Shown here: positions 8,155 through 12,185 of the stretch, piece after piece
How the letters are laid out: each line of letters opens with the position of its first letter
Position numbering within the stretch: the first letter of the stretch is position 1
NCBI GenBank assembly: GCA_003164075.1
Contig: PLRZ01000096.1
Span: 8,888 to 21,072, forward strand
Length of the DNA: 12,185 bases
Source: Bryobacterales bacterium
GTDB lineage: Bacteria > Acidobacteriota > Terriglobia > Bryobacterales > Bryobacteraceae
Reading direction: 5' to 3'
The notes under the pieces: model-generated
The model's database searches: none
Seen by the model: the letters and a program-made list of their open reading frames with translations, nothing else
What the model was told of the DNA's origin: nothing
Position numbers and translations under genes: made by a program

Positions 8155-8594
8155 GGATTTACGAAGAGTTGTTCATAGTCAAGCCGGATGCGCCGGACGA
8201 AGAGGTGGACGCGCTCGTAGAACAGCTACGAGGGCATTTGACCACGCTGGGCGCCACGGTGGACAAAATCGATAAGTGGGGCAAACGTCGGCTGGCGTAC
8301 AAGGTGGGTAAGTTCCGGGAAGGCACTTATGTGTTGTTCCAGTTCACCGCCGCTCCCGAGCACGTGCACGAGTTCGAACGCCGTTTGCGCGTCACCGACC
8401 TGGTGCTGAAATTCCTGACGGTGCGCATCGACGAGACTTTGAAACGCCTGGAGAAGCGCAAGAAAGGGCGCGATAAGCGGGCGGCGAAACGGGCCGCTTC
8501 CGCGCCCGCGAGCCCCGCTCCAGGTCCCGCGCCGTTGGCGCAACAGATGACAGAAGCGCCGGTAGCAGTGCCCGGCATGCCGAAGGAGAGCTAA
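8151..8594 (+). CDS. rpsF: Ribosomal protein bS6
   Basis: bS6 binds 16S rRNA together with S18 in the platform of the small subunit. From the ATG at 8151 it is 147 residues. The frame is open for 22 codons upstream, but the family N-terminus [13 protein letters not shown], the AGAGGAAG-like ribosome binding site and the ATGA overlap with pth fix this start. The core (about 1-96) shows [22 protein letters not shown] at 43-64 and [20 protein letters not shown] at 75-94. A long tail follows: a basic Lys/Arg run (about 99-115) and then an Ala/Pro-rich stretch to the end. S6 without the extension is about 95-100 residues, so this is a long-tailed variant. rpsR follows directly. Confidence 0.95.
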   Translation: MRIYEELFIVKPDAPDEEVDALVEQLRGHLTTLGATVDKIDKWGKRRLAYKVGKFREGTYVLFQFTAAPEHVHEFERRLRVTDLVLKFLTVRIDETLKRLEKRKKGRDKRAAKRAASAPASPAPGPAPLAQQMTEAPVAVPGMPKES

Positions 8595-8597
8595 GCC

Positions 8598-8897
8598 ATG
8601 GCGGAATCCAAAGGAAGACCAGGCAGCGCCGCGCAGCGGCCCACCGGCGGCGACAAGGCCGTCGCCACCCAGAAGAAACAATATTTCCGGCGCAAGAAAG
8701 TGTGCCGCTTCTGCGTCGAGAAGATCGACGACATCAACTACAAGGACGTGAAGATGCTGCACGCCTTTGTGGCGGAGCGTGGGAAGATCGTCCCGCGCCG
8801 CATTTCGGGCGTATGCGCGCCGCACCAGCGGCGCCTGACCGACGCCATCAAAAAGGCGCGCAACATCGCGCTGCTGCCGTTCGCGGCGCAGTTCTAA
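8598..8897 (+). CDS. rpsR: Ribosomal protein bS18 (zinc-binding form)
   Basis: bS18 pairs with S6 on the small-subunit platform. It is 99 residues with a basic, disordered N-terminal stretch (1-30) and the conserved core [11 protein letters not shown] through [18 protein letters not shown] (29-95). C36, C39, C73 and H76 (CRFC and CAPH) form a likely zinc site, so this is the C+ (zinc-containing) variant. A good AAGGAG (8583-8588) lies 9 nt before the ATG, inside the last codons of rpsF. Unlike many Firmicutes and related genomes, no ssb gene separates rpsF and rpsR. Confidence 0.96.
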   Translation: MAESKGRPGSAAQRPTGGDKAVATQKKQYFRRKKVCRFCVEKIDDINYKDVKMLHAFVAERGKIVPRRISGVCAPHQRRLTDAIKKARNIALLPFAAQF

Positions 8898-8915
8898 GAT
8901 GGGGAGAAAAATGTC

Positions 8916-9362
8916 ATGGAAGTAATCCTGAGAGAAGACATCGACAATTTGGGCAGCCGCGGCCAGGTAGTCAAAGTGGCCGCGGGATACGCCCGCAATT
9001 TCCTGATCCCCAAGAAACTGGCGGTCACCGCGAACGAGTCCAATAAGAAGATCGTGGAGCAGGAACGGCAAGCCCATCTGCGCAAGGACGCCAAACTGCA
9101 GAGCGAGGCGCAGGACCTGGCCAAGCTGGTGACCGGCGTGTCCGTCACCATCCACCAGAAGGCCGGCGAGAACGACCAGTTATTCGGCTCGGTAACCTCC
9201 AAAGACGTGGCTGACGCGCTTGCGGCGAAAGGTTTCACCATCGACCGGCGCAAGATTCAACTGGACGAGCCCATCAAGCAGTTGGGCGAGTTCAAAGTGC
9301 CGGTGAAGTTGCACAAAGACGTCACCGCGGAAGTAATCGTGGTGGTAGCGAAGGAAGAGTAA
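8916..9362 (+). CDS. rplI: Ribosomal protein bL9
   Basis: bL9 binds 23S rRNA at the base of the L1 stalk with its N-terminal domain, and its long helix projects from the ribosome. The 148-residue length is standard. The N-domain shows MEVILREDIDNLGSRGQVV and the signature GYARNFLIPKKLAV (residues 24-37). A helix rich in charged residues spans about 40-75, and the C-domain includes GSVTSKDVADAL (91-102). GGGGAG (8901-8906) lies 9 nt before the ATG at 8916. A second ATG at 8911, in another frame and at 4-nt spacing from the same site, reads MSWK and stops. It is the last gene of the plus-strand block and ends 8 nt before a convergent gene. Confidence 0.96.
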   Translation: MEVILREDIDNLGSRGQVVKVAAGYARNFLIPKKLAVTANESNKKIVEQERQAHLRKDAKLQSEAQDLAKLVTGVSVTIHQKAGENDQLFGSVTSKDVADALAAKGFTIDRRKIQLDEPIKQLGEFKVPVKLHKDVTAEVIVVVAKEE

Positions 9363-9374
9363 GCATCCGGCTAA

Positions 9375-9388
9375 GTGGTCGCGACCAC
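9375..9388. terminator. Perfect 14-bp palindrome at the rplI convergent junction
   Basis: GTGGTCGCGACCAC is its own reverse complement and begins 13 bases after the rplI stop, inside the last codons of the convergent gene. CCACC/GGTGG (9385-9389 with 9395-9399) and the palindrome GGCCGCGGCC (9398-9407) follow directly. This is a dense run of GC stems where two transcription units collide. It could act as a bidirectional pause or end signal, but no T-run is present on either strand, so a true intrinsic terminator is doubtful. Confidence 0.3.
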
Positions 9389-9608
9389 CGTACTGGTGGC
9401 CGCGGCCGCTTCGCGACGCCGCTTCTCCTCCATGGCGATCAGGTTGCCATCGGCCGAGCGGGCAAACGTAATCAGTCCCAGCCCCAGTCCGAACAGCTTG
9501 TTGTGCCAGCGGACCTTTCCCGTAGCAGGGTCCAGGCAAAACAACTCACATTGGGTACCGGCATAGAGCTGGCCATCCTCCAGCGCCACATTGACGAAAT
9601 CGCCGCCT

Positions 9609-9630
9609 TTTAACTGCGATTTAACTGCGA
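9609..9630. repeat. Exact 11-bp tandem duplication (TTTAACTGCGA x2)
   Basis: Two adjacent identical copies of TTTAACTGCGA occupy 9609-9619 and 9620-9630. Because 11 is not a multiple of three, the extra copy shifts the reading frame of the minus-strand PQQ-like gene. The same frame is restored by deleting either copy, which makes a slipped-strand duplication the simplest explanation. Confidence 0.92.
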
Positions 9631-9776
9631 TCTCCACATTTCCTTCCCGGCAGCCCGGTCGATAGCCAAAACCGTGCCCTTGATTCCGATGAACAGGTTC
9701 CCTTGCGATGCCATGGCAGCCTCCTCGATTCCAGCATACCGAAGCCCCGCCGGCGCTTTCGTCATCCAATAGAGAA

Positions 9777-10571
9777 ATGGAGCGTTTACCGGCGGTATTC
9801 CTGGCGCACGGTTCGCCGATGTCGGCGCTGGGCGGCGATTCCCACGCGGCGGCACTGCGCGCCTTCGGGGATCGGCACGGCGCCGCGCGCGCGATTCTGG
9901 TGGTCTCGGCGCATTGGCAGGTGTCGCAGCCAGTGCGGGTCACCGCCTGGGACCAGGCCGCGCTGCTCTACGACTTCGGCGGGTTCCCGGAAGAACTGTA
10001 TCGTGTAACCTACCCCGCGCCGGGGAGCCCGTCGGCGGCGGCGCGCGTGGTCAACATGCTGCAGTCGGCCGGGCAGCAGGCGCGCTTCGAGCGCGAGCGC
10101 GGGCTCGACCACGGCGCCTGGACGCCGCTGAAACTGGCTTGGCCGGACGCTGTCACGCCGGTGATCGAAGTGTCGATGCCGTTCGTCCCGCCGCAGGAGC
10201 TATTCCAACTCGGCCGGGCGCTGCGGCCGCTGCGCGACGACGGCTTTCTGCTGGCCGCGAGCGGCGGAATCGTGCACAATTTGAGCCGCGTGCGCCTGGA
10301 AAACAAGGACGCGCCGGTGGACCCATGGGCCGCGGAGTTCGACTCCTGGGTGGCCCAGGCGGTGGCCGCGCGCAAGCTCGAAAGCTTGCTGGCCTATCGC
10401 CACACCGCGCCGCACGCGCGGCTTGCGGCTCCCACCACCGAGCACTTCGATCCGCTCTTCGTGGCGCTGGGCGCGGCGTATCCCGACGAGCCCGTGGAGA
10501 GGATCTTCGAGGGCTTTCACTACGGCAACCTGTCGATGCGCAGCTTCGGTTTCGACCAAGCGCGGTCGTGA
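9777..10571 (+). CDS. DODA-type extradiol aromatic ring-opening dioxygenase (LigB/YgiD family)
   Basis: Members of this family cleave catechol-like rings next to the hydroxyls using a bound metal; plant DOPA dioxygenase and E. coli YgiD are relatives. From the ATG at 9777 the protein is 264 residues, the usual length. The frame is open for 23 more codons, but the family starts just before the first motif. Visible metal and catalytic motifs are AHGSPM (H11), VSAHW (H46), GLDHGAWTPL (H112) and GGIVHNLSR (H167), with later conserved histidines in TTEHFDPLFVALGAA (H223) and EGFHYGNLSMRSFGF (H248). All are intact. A weak AGAGA precedes the start. It diverges from the broken PQQ-like gene with 62 nt between the starts. 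The substrate is unknown. Confidence 0.9.
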   Translation: MERLPAVFLAHGSPMSALGGDSHAAALRAFGDRHGAARAILVVSAHWQVSQPVRVTAWDQAALLYDFGGFPEELYRVTYPAPGSPSAAARVVNMLQSAGQQARFERERGLDHGAWTPLKLAWPDAVTPVIEVSMPFVPPQELFQLGRALRPLRDDGFLLAASGGIVHNLSRVRLENKDAPVDPWAAEFDSWVAQAVAARKLESLLAYRHTAPHARLAAPTTEHFDPLFVALGAAYPDEPVERIFEGFHYGNLSMRSFGFDQARS

Positions 10572-10663
10572 ACCCCGCTCATTATCGGCAACGAGCAGAC
10601 CGTGCCGGTACGTTTGGCGGCGCTTTTCACAGGCGCGATTGTTGTTATCCTTCGCTTTCACGA

Positions 10664-10711
10664 ATGCCGAAGAAACTTCCCCCGGCTGACCGACGGCGCC
10701 TGCCCGCGTAG
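10664..10711 (+). other. Upstream in-frame 5' segment of the ORF6N gene ending in TAG
   Basis: The ATG at 10664 reads MPKKLPPADRRRLPA and then meets TAG at 10709-10711, exactly in frame with the ORF6N protein that continues from the next codon as LVERRIYWIRGQKV. ORF6N proteins usually have some 10-20 residues before the RIYLIRGQKVM block, so these 15 codons look like the original N-terminus, and one base change (for example GAG to TAG) would explain the stop. No strong ribosome binding site lies before the ATG. The original codon is an inference. Confidence 0.55.
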
Positions 10712-11284
10712 TTGGTCGAGCGCCGGATTTACTGGATCCGAGGACAAAAGGTCATGCTCGATGCCGACCTGGCCGAGCTATACCAGGTGACCACAAAACG
10801 GCTGAATGAAGCGGTAGGCCGCAATGCCAACCGCTTCCCCGAAGATTTCATGTTTCAGCTCACGGCTGACGAGAACGAATCTTTGAGGTCGCAATTTGCG
10901 ACCTCAAACGCCGCACGCGGCGGCCGGCGCTACCTGCCCTACGCGTTCACTGAGCACGGGGTAGCGATGCTCTCGTCGGTACTGAACAGCGACCGCGCCG
11001 TGCAGATGAGCATCGTCATTATCCGGGCGTTCGTGAGGCTCCGGCAGGTCTTGGCCGGCAACGCGGAGTTTGGCCGCAGGCTCGAACAGGTCGATGCCAG
11101 GTTGCAGCGCCACGGCGCCGTGATCGGCGTTTTGGTTGACGAAATCAAGAAGCTGAAGCAACCGCCCGCCTCTCCGAAACGCCGCATCGGGTTTGTGTCC
11201 GAAGCCAAGCGAACCGATATCACTCGCGAACCGGCATGGCTCGAGCAAAGACAGATTCGCAAGAACCGGCGGCCGCTCACTTGA
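10712..11284 (+). CDS. ORF6N (KilA-N-like) domain DNA-binding protein
   Basis: ORF6N domains occur in phage, plasmid and many bacterial chromosomal proteins and are thought to bind DNA; their cellular role is poorly known. The 190 residues contain the full conserved core: ERRIYWIRGQKVMLDADLAELY near the start, TKRLNEAVGRNANRFPEDFMFQLT (28-51), LRSQFATSN (58-66) and GGRRYLPYAFTEHGVAMLSSVL (70-91). An AIM-like helix IVIIRAFVRLRQVL (101-114), a probable coiled coil (about 115-150) and a basic tail ending PKRRIGF complete it. I report the TTG at 10712, the first usable codon after the in-frame TAG at 10709. No separate ribosome binding site is seen, so expression would depend on reinitiation or on stop-codon read-through. 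It ends 19 nt from a convergent carboxylase gene. Confidence 0.8.
   Translation: MVERRIYWIRGQKVMLDADLAELYQVTTKRLNEAVGRNANRFPEDFMFQLTADENESLRSQFATSNAARGGRRYLPYAFTEHGVAMLSSVLNSDRAVQMSIVIIRAFVRLRQVLAGNAEFGRRLEQVDARLQRHGAVIGVLVDEIKKLKQPPASPKRRIGFVSEAKRTDITREPAWLEQRQIRKNRRPLT
10882..10908. repeat. Perfect 27-nt palindrome inside the ORF6N coding sequence
   Basis: TTTGAGGTCGCAA (10882-10894) and TTGCGACCTCAAA (10896-10908) are exact reverse complements with a single T between them. The palindrome encodes most of the strongly conserved ESLRSQFATSN segment. As DNA it has the shape of an operator for a symmetric dimer; as RNA it can form a long 12-13 bp stem, although the very short loop would open the innermost pairs. 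A role in self-regulation is inference. Confidence 0.9.
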
Positions 11285-11303
11285 CCTTCGCCGCACTGAC
11301 TCC

Positions 11304-12185
11304 TTACAGCGGAATATTCCCATGCTTCTTGCGCGGCATGGTATCCACCTTATTCTCCAGCATGCGCAGCGCGCGGATCACCCGCGGGCGCGTCTCGCGC
11401 GGCTCGATCACGTCGTCCACATACCCGCGCTCGGCAGCCACGAACGGGTTCGCGAAACGTTCGCGGAACTCTTCGATCTTCTGCCGGCGCGCCCCATCCT
11501 GGTCGGCGGCGGCGGCCAACTCGCGGCGGTACACGATGTTCACCGCGCCCTCCGGGCCCATCACCGCCACTTCCGCCGTGGGCCAGGCGAGGTTGATATC
11601 GGTGCGCACCTGCTTCGATCCCATCACGCAATACGCCCCGCCATACGCCTTGCGCGTAATCACCGTGATCTTCGGGACGGTGGCCTCGCAGTACGCGTAG
11701 AGCAGCTTGGCGCCTTGCCGGATGATGCCGCCGAACTCCTGCGCCGTGCCGGGCAGAAACCCGGGCACGTCTTCGAAGGTCAAAATCGGGATGTTGAAGG
11801 CGTCGCAGAAACGCACGAAGCGCGCGCCCTTCACGCTGGAGTTGATGTCCAGGCAGCCGGCCAGAAATGCCGGCTGATTGGCCACCACGCCGATCGACCG
11901 GCCGTCCATGTGGGCGAAACCGATCACCAGGTTCCTGGCCCAGTGTTCGTGCACCTCGAAGAACTCGCCGTCATCCACCACGCGCTGGATCACGTCCTTG
12001 ATGTCGTATGGCAGATTCGATTCCGCCGGCACAATCGTGTCGAGCGCGGCGTCGGCGCGGTCGGGCGAATCGTTGGTCGGGCGGCGCGGCGGGTCCTCGC
12101 GATTATTCTGCGGCAGGTAGCCGAGCAGTTCGCGAATCATCCGCAGGCACTCGGCATCGTCCGGCGCGCTGAAGTGGCCTACGCC
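11304..12185 (-). CDS. Acyl-CoA carboxylase carboxyltransferase beta subunit (PccB/AccD5 family), C-terminal part
   Basis: This biotin-dependent carboxyltransferase moves CO2 from carboxybiotin to an acyl-CoA such as propionyl-CoA. The window shows the last 293 residues; the family is about 510-530, and the frame runs open off the right edge, so the N-terminal half is outside. The C-terminal crotonase-like domain is plain: GVVANQPAFLAGCLD, then FEDVPGFLPGTAQEFGGII with the oxyanion-hole glycines, KAYGGAYCVMGSK, and the typical ending RKKHGNIPL. At visible residue 186 (GGAY-C-VM) there is Cys, where classical propionyl-CoA carboxylases have Asp and acetyl-CoA types Ile. Substrate is therefore left open; methylmalonyl-CoA decarboxylase alpha subunits are also related. 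It converges on the ORF6N gene across 19 nt. Confidence 0.9.
   Translation of the reverse strand, partial: GVGHFSAPDDAECLRMIRELLGYLPQNNREDPPRRPTNDSPDRADAALDTIVPAESNLPYDIKDVIQRVVDDGEFFEVHEHWARNLVIGFAHMDGRSIGVVANQPAFLAGCLDINSSVKGARFVRFCDAFNIPILTFEDVPGFLPGTAQEFGGIIRQGAKLLYAYCEATVPKITVITRKAYGGAYCVMGSKQVRTDINLAWPTAEVAVMGPEGAVNIVYRRELAAAADQDGARRQKIEEFRERFANPFVAAERGYVDDVIEPRETRPRVIRALRMLENKVDTMPRKKHGNIPL

Larger units (their letters stand above)
9371..9714 (-). pseudogene. Short PQQ-propeller-like protein, frameshifted by an 11-bp duplication
   Basis: From the ATG at 9712-9714, with a strong GAGGAGG upstream, the frame reads MASQGNLFIGIKGTVLAIDR and on to residue 34, where it stops (TAA, 9612-9610). 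The continuation is in another frame, beginning KGGDFVNVALEDGQLYAG and ending at the TAG at 9373-9371. The break falls at an exact tandem copy of 11 bases (9609-9619 and 9620-9630). Removing one copy joins the two parts into a 110-residue protein with the sequence KEMWRSQLKGGDF across the seam. It holds two blade-like motifs, LAIDRAAGKEMWR and CLDPATGKVRWH, typical of PQQ/BamB-type beta-propellers, and ends in a charged, Ala/Thr-rich tail. No signal peptide is visible. It is either a recent pseudogene or a sequence/assembly error. Function is unknown. Confidence 0.75.

Noticed and set aside
8226..9155. Minus-strand open frame (309 codons) opposite rpsF, rpsR and rplI
   Set aside because: It crosses three well-recognised ribosomal protein genes and has no family resemblance.
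9914..10711. Plus-strand open frame (265 codons) overlapping the dioxygenase
   Set aside because: Most of it is an out-of-frame shadow of the dioxygenase. Only its last 15 codons matter, as the likely original N-terminus of the ORF6N gene.
9180..11323. Possible mobile element or phage island, prompted by the ORF6N gene and the broken genes
   Set aside because: No transposase, integrase, terminal inverted repeats, target duplications or attachment site were seen; the genes on both sides are chromosomal housekeeping types.

Overview
The window comes from a GC-rich chromosome (by eye about 60-65% G+C) and reads as ordinary core genome with a small accessory patch. The gene set points to a Gram-negative, respiring, non-Firmicute bacterium. 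It carries a type-B succinate dehydrogenase with one fused di-heme cytochrome b, the long CTC/TL5-type L25, and rpsF-rpsR-rplI with no ssb between them, together with an ORF6N protein, a CDP-sugar-epimerase-like protein and a PccB-type carboxylase. My best guess from family knowledge is an acidobacterium of the Solibacter/Bryobacter type. I could not test this by search.

Layout. Positions 1-220 (minus) hold the N-terminus of an NAD-dependent sugar epimerase. Positions 280-3676 (minus) are the operon sdhC-sdhA-sdhB, transcribed toward the left. A small exported NTF2-like protein (3768-4217, minus) lies just upstream of sdhC. From 4335 to 9362 runs a long, tightly packed plus-strand block: apt, ispE, prs, rplY(ctc), pth, rpsF, rpsR, rplI. 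It joins adenine salvage and PRPP synthesis to isoprenoid synthesis and to translation (5S-rRNA-binding protein, peptidyl-tRNA recycling, S6/S18/L9). Several junctions are ATGA overlaps (apt/ispE, pth/rpsF, sdhA/sdhB), which implies translational coupling. The only sizeable internal gap, prs to rplY (108 nt), contains a hairpin directly after prs and then a string of small hairpins leading to the rplY ribosome binding site.

After rplI the window becomes accessory. A short PQQ-propeller-like gene (9371-9714, minus) is broken by an exact 11-bp tandem duplication. A DODA/LigB-type dioxygenase (9777-10571, plus) is divergent from it. An ORF6N-domain gene (10664/10712-11284, plus) has an in-frame amber stop immediately before a TTG start and contains a perfect 27-nt palindrome in its conserved core. 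The window ends in the C-terminal part of an acyl-CoA carboxylase beta subunit (11304-12185, minus), which has Cys at the position that is Asp in classical propionyl-CoA carboxylases.

I found no rRNA, tRNA, CRISPR array, insertion sequence or defence system. No gene-free stretch exceeds 300 bases. The points most worth a second look are the ORF6N palindrome and nonsense codon, the 11-bp duplication, the structured rplY leader, the two TATAAT-like boxes 8 nt before start codons, and the Cys at the carboxylase specificity position.
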